Positions 8,883-16,584 are shown, numbered from the stretch's first letter. The stretch is 31,069 nucleotides of DNA from a virus (IMGVR_UViG_3300037108_000013:1-31069); one strand, 5' to 3'. Notes: generated by a model not told the origin, from the letters alone. Translations and numbers: made by a program.

Positions 8883-8889
8883 ATAAATA
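8883..8889 (-). promoter_or_regulatory. TATTTAT box before fibre gene
   Basis: TATTTAT on the minus strand, 8 nt before the ATG at 8874, in the 45-nt gap between two fibre genes, so the fibre block may be transcribed from here as well. Confidence 0.4.
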
Positions 8890-8919
8890 TATAAAAACAA
8901 AATTATTAATTTGTTATAT

Positions 8920-9672
8920 TCATGTCCTTTCTTCTATTTTTACATTATTGTCCCAATAAATATGGCCTCCCGCATTGGTCCCATATTGAGCTAAATGAGA
9001 AACATTTGTAGCTAAACTTGCACTTAGTGACTGTGATGACCACGACGAAGATACTGAAATCAACGAAGATGAATATATCATTGCAGTCACACTTGAACTA
9101 TACTCTGATTGAATTGGAGCATAGGATGCTGACAATGATTGACTTGTCCAAGAAGCACTAATCTGTTCAGTTTGTGGATATAAGTTAGGAGCCCAAGAGG
9201 CGCTTACAGATTGTGATACCCACGAAGAACTTTCTTGATACTGTTGAGGATACAGATTTGATACCCAAGAAGCCGTATTGGCATTTGATGAACTTAATGA
9301 AGAACTTGCCCACGATGATGATACTTGTTCGGTTTGAGGATATAAATTTGGAACGTATGAAGCACTAAGAGATTGACTAGTCCAACTTGCACTAATAGGA
9401 GTAGGTGACCAAGATGAACTAAAAGAACATGAAGATGAATCTGAAAATATTGAAGATGACGCCCACGAAGAAGAAAAGGATGTGTCAGCAAAAACCGTGT
9501 GTGATGATGAAATATTAGAAAAAGATTCTGTAGAAACTGATATAAGATTTTTATTAGAATCAAAAAATACAAAAGAATTAGATTCCGCGGATAATACATT
9601 TTCCTCAAACGACGAAGTTGTATCGTTTTTCTGTGTAATTACTACATCTCTGGAATTATAAATCAAACTCAT
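8920..9672 (-). CDS. Shaft-only tail-fibre protein with SASW repeats
   Basis: 250 residues, almost wholly Ser-rich. After a roughly 60-residue N-terminal module (N-S-R-D-V-V-I-T-Q-K-N-D) come alternating units S-A-S-W-T-S-Q-S-L-S-A-S-Y and N-L-Y-P-Q-T-E-Q, repeated about every 25-30 residues, ending G-G-H-I-Y-W-D-N-N-V-K-I-E-E-R-T. There is no lectin head, so it may be a proximal shaft segment or adaptor for the other fibre proteins. Its ATG overlaps the stop of a decayed homing endonuclease as ATGA. Family assigned from repeat style only. Confidence 0.75.
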   Translation of the reverse strand: MSLIYNSRDVVITQKNDTTSSFEENVLSAESNSFVFFDSNKNLISVSTESFSNISSSHTVFADTSFSSSWASSSIFSDSSSCSFSSSWSPTPISASWTSQSLSASYVPNLYPQTEQVSSSWASSSLSSSNANTASWVSNLYPQQYQESSSWVSQSVSASWAPNLYPQTEQISASWTSQSLSASYAPIQSEYSSSVTAMIYSSSLISVSSSWSSQSLSASLATNVSHLAQYGTNAGGHIYWDNNVKIEERT

Positions 9673-9925
9673 CGTATTACATTTCTAAATTGTTTGTTCA
9701 CAGAATCATACCGCCAAAACTTTTTAGGACTAAGAATGCCTATTATTTTGTTTTGTCTAACCAAATCCTTCTGTTGTTGTTTTGTTTTTGTATGATATTT
9801 ACTATCATATTCCAGTACCACATTATGTTCTTTATCATAACCATCAATATAGAACAAATTTTATTTGAATAACATCTTGGTTTTTTACAAACCGGGCAAT
9901 CAAATTGAAATATGTTATTATTCAT
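9669..9925 (-). pseudogene. Remnant of zinc-ribbon/EDxHD homing endonuclease (internal deletion and frameshift)
   Basis: The ATG at 9925 opens MNNNIFQFDCPVCKKPRCYS, the N-terminal zinc ribbon start of the endonucleases at 13585 and 23414. It soon loses frame. In another frame (ORF from 9857 to 9669) the nuclease core continues as D-G-Y-D-K-E-H-N-V-V-L-E-Y-D, K-Y-H-T-K and K-D-L-V-R-Q-N-K-I-I, closely matching the intact copies. The second Cys pair and the whole middle (roughly 130-150 residues of linker/NUMOD-like sequence) are missing. The last codons still form ATGA with the fibre gene downstream. I read it as a dead copy. A short functional nuclease made from an internal start is less likely. 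Confidence 0.75.
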
Positions 9926-9961
9926 AAATATAAGTACTTAAATGAACAGAGATGGTATTCG

Positions 9962-11128
9962 TTAGAATAAACTCAACGGTATTCTTTTCCATATATTGTT
10001 AGTAAACACGTATAAATAATCTTTATCATAAGACATATTTCCTTCTGTTCCTACAGAACTTGGAGAAGTTGGTATAGTATCACTCCACTGTATCCCCTTT
10101 CCTGATAATATATTGTCGGAAGAAATCATTATAATTGATTTGAGATTAGTTAATAAATCTATAGATATATCATTATCCCAACTCATTGCCGGAGTAGGTA
10201 TTGGTTCATCTGCTGGCAGATTTGGATAGTTTGGGTTTCTCCATTTCTGTAAGTTGTTGTCAGGTACAGCGTCTGGGTCAAATGATGTAGCAACCACTTC
10301 AACCCCCATAATAACCTTCTTTGGACTGAACCATTTGTGTGTGGTACCTGTTTTACCTTGGAATTTATCAGTAACATCAGGCAACAGATAACCATTAACC
10401 AACAAATCAAACTCCGTCTTTACCATTCTGTCTTGGTCAACTTGAAGTTCTATGGTATGAGAGAATGAGTCAATCTTGGTTCTGAACCTCAATCCTCTTT
10501 CGTCACCCCAATAATCTTCGGTTTCAAAGTTGATACGTTCTACGATGGTATTCATTTGTTCTATGTATTCTGTCCACACAATAAAATGGTAAGTGAATAC
10601 CATATGGTCTGGCATTACAACATCGTAAATTTCACGAACTGGAATATTTTTACCACATAGGGATTTGAACTTTGTGTATCGGTTTTTTTCAGAATACTGC
10701 CTCATTACAGGATAGGTCAAATAACGATTGAACATCATCATTGCCTCATCTTTTGCAGAAGTAATTCTCTGATATACTAAAGCTGGTAATACCAATTTAC
10801 CATTATAATCACGAATAACACCGTCTTTCTGTATAGATTTCCACTTTTCAGGAGAAGCGTAATACATCGGAACTTTGATTTGTTTTCCTTCGTCAGTAAC
10901 CATCAACTGAAACTTTTCAAGTTGTCTCATTATGGCAGTGTCAATGTCAATGAGTTTGACGGTGTTATCTTTCTGTTTATCGGTATCCCTTCTAACTTCA
11001 TGCGCACGGTTAATCTCCGTCTTCTTTTCACTAAGAATGGAAGATTGTTGCGCAATAGTTTCACTTATAGGCCCCTTTGCGTTACCTATACTCGGTACTG
11101 GATTATTTTTACTGCCTTGCCATGCCAT
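9962..11128 (-). CDS. 15: gp15-like tail completion / sheath stabiliser protein
   Basis: 388 residues. The core resembles T4 gp15 from memory: I-M-R-Q-L-E-K-F-Q then I-K-V-P-M-Y-Y-A-S-P-E-K-W (T4 has R-Q-L-E and I-R-V-P-I-T-Y-A-S-K-E), L-V-L-P-A-L-V-Y-Q-R-I, H-F-I-V-W-T-E-Y-I-E-Q-M-N-T-I-V-E-R-I, and F-D-L-L-V-N-G-Y-L-L-P-D. gp15 caps the tail and joins sheath and tube to the neck. It has a longer N-terminal tail (about 60 residues) and an extra C-terminal segment. The gene sits after gp14- and gp13-like genes, as in T4, but an opposite-strand endonuclease separates it from gp14, so it probably has its own promoter (TATTTAT 12 nt upstream, within a very AT-rich leader). Confidence 0.8.
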   Translation of the reverse strand: MAWQGSKNNPVPSIGNAKGPISETIAQQSSILSEKKTEINRAHEVRRDTDKQKDNTVKLIDIDTAIMRQLEKFQLMVTDEGKQIKVPMYYASPEKWKSIQKDGVIRDYNGKLVLPALVYQRITSAKDEAMMMFNRYLTYPVMRQYSEKNRYTKFKSLCGKNIPVREIYDVVMPDHMVFTYHFIVWTEYIEQMNTIVERINFETEDYWGDERGLRFRTKIDSFSHTIELQVDQDRMVKTEFDLLVNGYLLPDVTDKFQGKTGTTHKWFSPKKVIMGVEVVATSFDPDAVPDNNLQKWRNPNYPNLPADEPIPTPAMSWDNDISIDLLTNLKSIIMISSDNILSGKGIQWSDTIPTSPSSVGTEGNMSYDKDYLYVFTNNIWKRIPLSLF

Positions 11129-11140
11129 ATTTTTATATCA

Positions 11141-11147
11141 ATAAATA
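11141..11147 (-). promoter_or_regulatory. TATTTAT box before gp15-like gene
   Basis: TATTTAT on the minus strand, 12 nt before the ATG at 11128. It gives the gp15-like gene a promoter of its own, needed because an opposite-strand endonuclease lies upstream. Confidence 0.4.
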
Positions 11148-11207
11148 GAAATCTTCTATACTATTAAATATAATTACTTTTTTCTATGTTTTTTGTTTTT
11201 TGGTATA

Positions 11208-11214
11208 TACTTAT
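11208..11214 (+). promoter_or_regulatory. Variant start-proximal box (TACTTAT)
   Basis: TACTTAT, 6 nt before the ATG of the small ORF at 11221, with the same spacing as TATTTAT boxes at 18080 and 21199. No Shine-Dalgarno sequence is present. Confidence 0.4.
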
Positions 11215-11220
11215 TAGCAT

Positions 11221-11364
11221 ATGGGAAGAAAACGAATATACAAAACTAAAGAGGAAATTCTTGAATCCAGACGAAAATGGGCCAGAGAATATTATCACCG
11301 AAACCAAGAAGAGTGTAAAAGAAAAAGAATGAAAAGGTATCATGAAGAAACTAACGACAAATGA
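11221..11364 (+). CDS. Small basic protein overlapping endonuclease start
   Basis: 47 residues, strongly basic: G-R-K-R near the N-terminus, K-T-K-E-E, then R-K-W-A-R-E-Y-Y-H-R-N-Q-E-E-C-K-R-K-R-M. It is closely related to the ORF at 16434-16580 (shared W-A-R-E-Y-Y-x-R-N-Q-E-E-C-K-R-K-R-M), and both precede a DUF723-type endonuclease. Its 3' end overlaps the nuclease start in the +1 frame, 121 nt after its own ATG. A variant TACTTAT box lies 6 nt before the ATG. Conservation in two places argues that it is a real gene, probably a DNA-binding partner or a leader that couples translation. Function unknown. Confidence 0.65.
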   Translation: MGRKRIYKTKEEILESRRKWAREYYHRNQEECKRKRMKRYHEETNDK

Positions 11365-12274
11365 GTTTATTAAGAGGGCAAAAAAAGTTCATGAGAATAA
11401 ATATGACTATTCTAAGTCTGTTTATGTTGATAGATATACAAAAATTGATATAATTTGTAAAACGCATGGTATTTTTCATCAAGATGTCTATAGTCATTTG
11501 TATGGATTTGGGTGTGATAAATGTGGTGGTACTTACAAATTAGATACAAAAGAGTTTATAAAACGAGCAAAAGAAACTCATAAAAATTTTTACAACTATT
11601 CCAAATCTGATTATAAGGGGATGCATGAAAAATTAAAAATCATATGTCCAATCCACGGAGAATTTTCACAAAAAGCACAAGGACATTTAATAGGAAAGGG
11701 ATGTAGGAAATGTAAATATGATAAACACAAAATTTTAACCCGTAGCAACATTCAAGAATTTTCTAAAAAAGCCAAGAGAATACATAATGATAATTATAAT
11801 TATTCTAATTCAAATTATATAAATAGCAATACAAAAATATATATTCTATGTAATAGATGTAAAAAAATATTTAATCAAACACCACACGATCATTTAGACG
11901 GTCACGGATGTCCATATTGCCCTCACCACATCTCAAAACCAGAAATTCTTTTTTTAAATTTTCTAAAAATAACCCAACGACAAAATTATATATGTGGATA
12001 TAAAGTTGATGGTATAAAAGGAAATAAGATATTTGAATTTTTGGGAAACTACTATCACGGAAATCCAAAAATTTATAAATCAAAAGAATACAATCAGATT
12101 TGTCATAAAACATTTGGTGAATTATATAAAATTACAAAAAGAAAACTCACATTATTAAAAAACGAAGGATATAAGGTCTATTATATTTGGGAAAAAGATT
12201 GGAATGACTGGAATAACGGTATAATAAAAACATTTCCTATTAAACTTGTCTCTCAACCAATGACAACTTACTAA
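11342..12274 (+). CDS. DUF723-repeat homing endonuclease with Vsr-like nuclease core
   Basis: 310 residues. Three DUF723-type repeats of about 58 residues each cover 1-180: F-I-K-R-A-K-x-x-H, Y-D-Y-S, I-I-C-K-T-H-G-I-F, H-L-Y-G-F-G-C-D-K-C. Each has paired Cys/His that look zinc-binding. The C-terminal part (V-D-G-I-K-G-N-K-I-F-E-F-L-G-N-Y-Y-H-G, then K-R-K-L-T-L-L-K-N-E-G-Y-K-V-Y-Y-I-W-E) resembles the Vsr/EDxHD nuclease fold used by phage homing endonucleases. It lies on the opposite strand to the structural genes around it and its last 35 bases overlap the end of the gp14-like gene. Selfish DNA that targets a nearby late gene is the likely role. Confidence 0.8.
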   Translation: MKKLTTNEFIKRAKKVHENKYDYSKSVYVDRYTKIDIICKTHGIFHQDVYSHLYGFGCDKCGGTYKLDTKEFIKRAKETHKNFYNYSKSDYKGMHEKLKIICPIHGEFSQKAQGHLIGKGCRKCKYDKHKILTRSNIQEFSKKAKRIHNDNYNYSNSNYINSNTKIYILCNRCKKIFNQTPHDHLDGHGCPYCPHHISKPEILFLNFLKITQRQNYICGYKVDGIKGNKIFEFLGNYYHGNPKIYKSKEYNQICHKTFGELYKITKRKLTLLKNEGYKVYYIWEKDWNDWNNGIIKTFPIKLVSQPMTTY

Positions 12275-12713
12275 GACGAGCGTAGTGTGTATTCACTATA
12301 ATGGATAGTGATTTATCTGGCTGGCCGCCCAAAAATTGTTGTTGCACGACATTATCAATTTCAAAATATTGACGGTTAAATTCTATTACATCGGCTACTT
12401 CTGGATATAAATTTATCACTTTAAGATTATCTTCTCGGAATTTAAATACTACCGTTTGGTTACGGTCCGGCCCGAATTCATCATAACTCGTATCAATATC
12501 TGCTTTATCAATAAGACAGGTGCATTCAACGCCGGGATAGAATATCTTGCCTGAGTTAGGGTCCGATTCCCCATACACGTTAATTTTCGTTTCGGTTGCA
12601 CATATTTTGTACAGAAACACTTCTGTTTGTATAACGTCACCCATAAGTTCACCATTGATAGAAGCTATAAATCTTCTATCTCTATCTGAAAAAAATCGTC
12701 CTAATGTTGACAT
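12240..12713 (-). CDS. 14: gp14-like neck protein (short)
   Basis: 157 residues. Order (gp13-like, two small genes, this, gp15-like) and faint similarity to T4 gp14 support the call: I-N-G-E-L-M-G-D-V-I-Q-T-E-V-F-L-Y-K-I corresponds in style to the gp14 segment I-L-A-D-V-L-V-A-E-S-I, and E-F-N-R-Q-Y-F-E-I-D-N-V to S-L-F-E-I-N-W-V. It is much shorter than T4 gp14 (about 256 residues). gp14 works with gp13 to form the neck that joins head and tail. The start is one base from the upstream stop. The alternative is an unrelated head-tail connector of the same position. Confidence 0.6.
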   Translation of the reverse strand: MSTLGRFFSDRDRRFIASINGELMGDVIQTEVFLYKICATETKINVYGESDPNSGKIFYPGVECTCLIDKADIDTSYDEFGPDRNQTVVFKFREDNLKVINLYPEVADVIEFNRQYFEIDNVVQQQFLGGQPDKSLSIIVNTHYARLSKLSLVERQV

Positions 12714-12714
12714 A

Positions 12715-13143
12715 TTATACAGCCTTTTTCTTTTTAAGTCGTAACTCTACAACTATTGAATGTTCTTCTGGGTATATCCTTACTTGTCCAAGATGTTTTT
12801 CTGTAAAACCCAATAATTTTTCTAATGCTAATTGGTTCATTAACTTAAATTGTAATCTAAAAATAACCAAATCATCCTCTTCTTCGGCATGTCCACCAGA
12901 AACATTTCTTAAATCATCACCAGCAATGGCTTTCAAAAGTCGGTCAATGTATCCTTGATATGGGTTTATGGTAGGTTTTGGTCTATTATAAGGTTTTTGA
13001 ATGGGGTTTTCAGGAGGCCACTTAGATTGTTTAGCTACGTGCGCACGTCTCGGCTCACGGTGAGTTTGTGGAACTCCCTTTACATTAACTTCACTGATAC
13101 ACTTTTTGATTAGTTCTTTTAAATTATCTATCGTCGGGGTCAT
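12715..13143 (-). CDS. Hypothetical protein between neck genes
   Basis: 142 residues from the ATG at 13143, which overlaps the upstream gene by only 20 nt; the GTG at 13176 would overlap more and is less likely. N-terminal helix MTPTIDNLKELIKKCISEV places L-K-E at residues 8-10, reminiscent of the cargo leader described for the accessory block. Residues 20-60 are Pro-, Arg- and Lys-rich and look disordered. The C-terminal half (F-R-L-Q-F-K-L-M-N-Q-L-A-L-E-K-L-L-G-F and H-S-I-V-V-E-L-R-L-K-K-K-K) is folded-looking with a basic tail. I do not recognise it. Its position suggests a virion or assembly protein. Confidence 0.7.
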   Translation of the reverse strand: MTPTIDNLKELIKKCISEVNVKGVPQTHREPRRAHVAKQSKWPPENPIQKPYNRPKPTINPYQGYIDRLLKAIAGDDLRNVSGGHAEEEDDLVIFRLQFKLMNQLALEKLLGFTEKHLGQVRIYPEEHSIVVELRLKKKKAV

Positions 13144-13588
13144 AATCTCGTTCTGGTGGACTGAAATCAATACCACCTAAAATCATGTCATCAATCTTTC
13201 TCTGATTTTGACTCATGTGCGCTGAAACAGCCTTCTTTATGATTTCTTGATATTGTGGTTGTAATGAATCTGGATTAATTTCTGTCTCACCATTTACAGT
13301 CATACCAACAACCCAATAATCAAGTTCATCAATGGATGCGCTTTCACCGGGTTCTGAATTTTCTGGAGGTCCAAACATTCCTGTTGCTTCATGGCCCGGA
13401 CTAGCGGAGTATTCAATAGTAACGTTTACCACCACAGAATCGGTAGGTTGAATAATGCCGGGAATGGTAATACCATCCAATTCAATTTCATAATCCTCAT
13501 ATTCACCAGAAGATGGCATATTTCGTCTTCCGTGATAGATTTCTTTTATGATTTCCTTGATTAGTGCTTTTGCTTGATACTTTTTCAT
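13124..13588 (-). CDS. Hypothetical acidic protein between neck genes
   Basis: 154 residues from the ATG at 13588, which forms an exact ATGA overlap with the stop of the homing endonuclease upstream; a start at 13615 would lie inside that gene. N-terminus MKKYQAKALIKEIIKEIYHG is a basic amphipathic helix with L-I-K-E at 9-12, similar to T4 internal-protein leaders in style. The rest is acidic and beta-rich (Y-E-D-Y-E-I-E-L-D-G-I-T-I-P-G-I, V-V-V-N-V-T-I-E-Y, D-Y-W-V-V-G-M-T-V-N-G-E), ending in a D-Y-D-P-D-D-R tail. No known family recognised. Could be a small virion protein or a packaged protein. Confidence 0.72.
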   Translation of the reverse strand: MKKYQAKALIKEIIKEIYHGRRNMPSSGEYEDYEIELDGITIPGIIQPTDSVVVNVTIEYSASPGHEATGMFGPPENSEPGESASIDELDYWVVGMTVNGETEINPDSLQPQYQEIIKKAVSAHMSQNQRKIDDMILGGIDFSPPERDYDPDDR

Positions 13589-14259
13589 ATTATTATTTTT
13601 TGACCATATACACATTTCGTTTCTAATACATTACCATCTTTATTTAATTGGGTTCTTACAAAACTATATAATGGTTTCCCTATTGACTCAAAATATTTAA
13701 CGATGTTATTTTGTCTTATTAAATCTTTTTTTTGTTGAGTAATATTCTTATGATATGGAGTATCATATTCATACCAAATATGCTTATTTTTATCATATCC
13801 ATCTGCAGCATATCCAATTTCCATAAATATTTTCGGTTGAAAATTATATCCCAACTCATTAACTTTATTAAAAAATTCTATAGCGCCTTTATCCATACAT
13901 TGAGGAATACCTAATTTTTCTAATCTTTTTAATTTAGATATTCTAATGTTTTTTCTATATTCCGCAGAACGAATTTTTCCTTTTGCTGATTGAGATAGTT
14001 TTATTTTTGTCTCATAAGATACACCCCTAGTTTTATTCCATGTATTTTTTCCTTTCATTGCGATGGACATTTTATTCTTAGTTTCATCTGATAATTTTTG
14101 TCCTTTCATCCAAGTATTTTTTCCTATATGGGAACAAGATTTACAAGGATGATTATATTTCAATGATTCATCTAATGATTTTTTATTCTTAAATGATTGC
14201 AATCCACCACATTTTGGGCATTGTTTTTGATATAATTCGTTGATGGCTATATTATTCAT
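13585..14259 (-). CDS. Zinc-ribbon/EDxHD homing endonuclease inserted after gp13-like gene
   Basis: 224 residues from the ATG at 14259. Cys14, Cys17, Cys39 and Cys42 form an N-terminal zinc ribbon. The middle has NUMOD3-like repeats (L-S-D-E-T-K-N-K-M-S, G-V-S-Y-E-T-K-I-K-L-S). The C-terminal core D-G-Y-D-K-N-K-H-I-W-Y-E-Y-D-T-P-Y-H and K-D-L-I-R-Q-N-N-I carries the Glu-Asp-His-Asp pattern of Vsr-like EDxHD homing nucleases. It is embedded so exactly that its start overlaps the gp13-like stop (ATGA) and its stop overlaps the next start (ATGA), giving translational coupling with no loss of neighbouring coding sequence. Close paralogues are at 23414 and, decayed, at 9669. Confidence 0.85.
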   Translation of the reverse strand: MNNIAINELYQKQCPKCGGLQSFKNKKSLDESLKYNHPCKSCSHIGKNTWMKGQKLSDETKNKMSIAMKGKNTWNKTRGVSYETKIKLSQSAKGKIRSAEYRKNIRISKLKRLEKLGIPQCMDKGAIEFFNKVNELGYNFQPKIFMEIGYAADGYDKNKHIWYEYDTPYHKNITQQKKDLIRQNNIVKYFESIGKPLYSFVRTQLNKDGNVLETKCVYGQKIII

Positions 14260-15497
14260 AAAATTATACAACACATGAATGCCCAAGCCCCGATATATAT
14301 AAAAAGAGGGACACGCTTTAATACTTCCTGCATTTGTTCAGCCTGCAATGAGTCGTTTTCCATTTGTTGTTTTTGGGTAGTCAATTGAAGTGATTCTCTC
14401 AATTGTGTAATCAGGTCTGCCTTCTCTGTCTGAGCTTCATTACGCAACTCAGCACCGTCCAGCGTAACGTCAGCACCCGGAATTGGGAGAGACTGATACT
14501 TTTGACGAATACAACCAAGGATTTCTTTGCAACAGGCCAAGAAATATTTACGAATCCATTGTCTTCCAACCGAATTGATTGTGTTGTAGGTGACAAGGTT
14601 ATAAGGAATATTTGAATAATCAGAAACGTAACTGCCCGTGTAATTTGGATTATTTGCCAATGAACCACTGTATCTATCATTACGAAGCATGTAATTGAAA
14701 TAGACCTTGAATGAATAGGTTGGGATAGGAAACAGTTTTAGTTTGTTGTTGACTAACTCAAATGAGTAGGCAGATTTACGAACCATGTCGTTGAACTGAA
14801 TGGCCTGACCACGAAGCAAATCTTCAAAGATTGGTGTCATCAAGAATTGAACGGCTGGTGAATAACCACCAAAACCAAGTTCATTTAAAACGTTGGAATA
14901 ACTCATACCCGTCATGGAGAATGGGTCATAGATACGGGCAAAAGCTGGTGGGAAGTCGTGAAATACCCTCATTACTTCAATTCTATTACAGTTCTCTACT
15001 TTATCGCCCCAGAGTTCTTGAATATCATATGTTTGTTGATTTGGACGTGCAATTATAAAGCCCTTCTTCCAATCAGCATAACCACCCACGCCAACTTCAC
15101 TTCCATATCCTTTTGCAAGTTCAATAACGTAAGGTAGTGGTGTTCCTGTTACAGCTTTACCTGTAAGATTTCCAATGGTATTTAGTTGTTGTCCTTGAAA
15201 TACTTGTAGATAGTTTTGAATATTAACCTGATTAACTTGCGCTGAATATTCATTTACCGCCTCTTCGTAGGCAGCATAGAAGTTGACATCGAGCATTTCA
15301 ATATCAACCACGGGGTATCCAAGACGATAAGCGGCCCAAATAGCCGCTGCCTGCGCATCTGACTGAAATAGGTAGTCATTATCGTAAAAACCAAAAGGGG
15401 TTCTGCCTTGGACAGACGACCCCGACCCTTGCCACCTGATACGATCTTGGTCCACCAAGGTTGTAGGATTTGTAATTGGGGATACAACGTCACTCAT
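14256..15497 (-). CDS. 13: gp13-like neck protein
   Basis: 413 residues. The C-terminal third matches T4 gp13 clearly by eye: R-Q-W-I-R-K-Y...C-K-E-I-L-G-C-I-R-Q-K-Y, then I-P-G-A-D-V-T-L-D-G-A-E-L-R-N-E-A-Q-T-E-K-A-D-L (T4 has N-R-W-V-K-D-Y, K-E-L-N-G-Q-I, P-G-G-V-T-I-D-G and E-A-R-L-E-K). The middle shows I-E-V-M-R-V-F-H-D and F-E-L-V-N-N-K-L-K-L-F-P-I-P. gp13 forms the neck on the portal to which the tail docks. About 100 residues longer than T4 gp13, mostly N-terminal. The last residues (I-G-A-W-A-F-M-C-C-I-I-L) are hydrophobic and may have been altered where the downstream endonuclease inserted. Start overlaps an upstream endonuclease stop (ATGA). Confidence 0.85.
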   Translation of the reverse strand: MSDVVSPITNPTTLVDQDRIRWQGSGSSVQGRTPFGFYDNDYLFQSDAQAAAIWAAYRLGYPVVDIEMLDVNFYAAYEEAVNEYSAQVNQVNIQNYLQVFQGQQLNTIGNLTGKAVTGTPLPYVIELAKGYGSEVGVGGYADWKKGFIIARPNQQTYDIQELWGDKVENCNRIEVMRVFHDFPPAFARIYDPFSMTGMSYSNVLNELGFGGYSPAVQFLMTPIFEDLLRGQAIQFNDMVRKSAYSFELVNNKLKLFPIPTYSFKVYFNYMLRNDRYSGSLANNPNYTGSYVSDYSNIPYNLVTYNTINSVGRQWIRKYFLACCKEILGCIRQKYQSLPIPGADVTLDGAELRNEAQTEKADLITQLRESLQLTTQKQQMENDSLQAEQMQEVLKRVPLFIYIGAWAFMCCIIL

Positions 15498-16459
15498 ATT
15501 TTATTTCCATTATATTTTTTTATAGGAAATATGCTGATTTTATCTTTATTCCAAAAATTCCAGTCATTTTCCCACATATAATAAATAGAATACCCCAACC
15601 CGTTTAGTTTACTAAACTTCTCTATAGTTTTATTGTATAATTCACCAAATGTTTTATGACAAATTTGATTATAAAGGGTAGCATCATACTTTTTGGGATT
15701 TCCGTGATAATAATCACCAAGAAATTCAAATATTTTGTTATTTTTTATTCCATCAACTTTATATCCGTTTACGTATTTTTGCCGGTTGTTTATAGTGTTA
15801 GGAATTTTTAGATATTTTAAAAATTTTATTTCCGTTTTTGAAATTCTATGAACACATCTAGGACAATCATTTCCATTCATATGTTTATATGGTGATTGAT
15901 AAAAATAACCATGTTTTTTACATAATATTTTAACTTTTGTCATTGTATTCACCCAGTTTATTTTTGAGTAATCATATTTATTTTTATGGAATTTTTTGCA
16001 TCTTTTAAGAAATGTGTTTTTAGATATTTTATAATTTTTAGAACATTTAGGGCATCCACACCCATTTAAATGTTCGTTCGGTGTCTGATTGAAAACACCA
16101 TGTTTAAAACACCTTATTTTAACTTTTTGTCTATTTGGTCTTCTTTTGGAATTATAATTATTATCATATTTTACTAACGAATAATCATATGCATCACCAT
16201 GAACACTTTTTGATTTTTCAATAAAAGATACTATGTCATCAGAAAACATTTTGGACATTTTAATGTTTCTACACAAAGGACATCCACATTTTTTGTTTAT
16301 ATGGTTGTCGGGAGATTGATAGAATATACCATGCAATTGACAAATCACTGATATTTTTTTATGAGAGGTTATATACAATACATTTGAATAATCATATCTA
16401 TCACCATGCACCTTTCTAGCCTTTTCAATAAACTCATTTGTTGTTAATTTTTTTCTCAT
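15494..16459 (-). CDS. DUF723-repeat homing endonuclease upstream of gp13-like gene
   Basis: 321 residues, paralogue of the 11342-12274 product. Three DUF723 units (F-I-E-K-A-R-K-V-H-G-D-R-Y-D-Y-S ... I-C-Q-L-H-G-I-F-Y-Q-S-P ... C-G-C-P-L-C) precede the nuclease-like core V-D-G-I-K-N-N-K-I-F-E-F-L-G-D-Y-Y-H-G and the Y-Y-M-W-E-N-D-W end. The second repeat has an insert of about 7 Arg/Lys-rich residues. Its stop overlaps the gp13-like start as ATGA, while its own start is overlapped by the small basic ORF at 16434-16580. The role is presumably mobility. It is co-transcribed with neck genes. Confidence 0.83.
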   Translation of the reverse strand: MRKKLTTNEFIEKARKVHGDRYDYSNVLYITSHKKISVICQLHGIFYQSPDNHINKKCGCPLCRNIKMSKMFSDDIVSFIEKSKSVHGDAYDYSLVKYDNNYNSKRRPNRQKVKIRCFKHGVFNQTPNEHLNGCGCPKCSKNYKISKNTFLKRCKKFHKNKYDYSKINWVNTMTKVKILCKKHGYFYQSPYKHMNGNDCPRCVHRISKTEIKFLKYLKIPNTINNRQKYVNGYKVDGIKNNKIFEFLGDYYHGNPKKYDATLYNQICHKTFGELYNKTIEKFSKLNGLGYSIYYMWENDWNFWNKDKISIFPIKKYNGNKI

Positions 16460-16580
16460 AGTATCTTTCCATCCTTTTCCTTTTACACTCTTCTTGGTTT
16501 CGGTAATAATATTCTCTAGCCCATCTTTTTTGGGCTTCGTATTTTTCCTCTTCTGTTTTATATTTGATTTTCTTTGCCAT
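16434..16580 (-). CDS. Small basic protein overlapping endonuclease start
   Basis: 48 residues (begins MAKKIKYKTEEEKYEAQKRW), with the block W-A-R-E-Y-Y-Y-R-N-Q-E-E-C-K-R-K-R-M shared with the ORF at 11221-11364. The endonuclease ATG lies 121 nt into this ORF in the +1 frame, exactly the spacing seen at the other locus. A TATTTAT box ends 4 nt before its ATG and the region upstream holds the divergent start of the cargo genes, so this ORF probably begins the neck-gene transcript. Function unknown; DNA binding is plausible from the charge. Confidence 0.65.
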   Translation of the reverse strand: MAKKIKYKTEEEKYEAQKRWAREYYYRNQEECKRKRMERYYEKKINNK

Positions 16581-16584
16581 ATAG

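Noticed and set aside
301-9672. Diversity-generating retroelement acting on the fibre genes
   Set aside because: No reverse transcriptase gene and no template/variable repeat pair with adenine-specific changes was seen in the window.
5486-9672. Repeats in the fibre genes as a CRISPR array
   Set aside because: The repeats are in frame, encode Ser/Ala shaft motifs and vary in length and sequence; there are no uniform spacers.
13589-13615. Upstream start for the acidic neck-region protein
   Set aside because: It lies within the endonuclease coding end; the ATG at 13588 makes an exact ATGA overlap.
16434-16459. Programmed frameshift joining the small basic ORF to the endonuclease (A7 run present)
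   Set aside because: The needed shift is +1, the A-run is absent at the equivalent 11342 locus, and the nuclease has its own ATG, so overlap with reinitiation is simpler.
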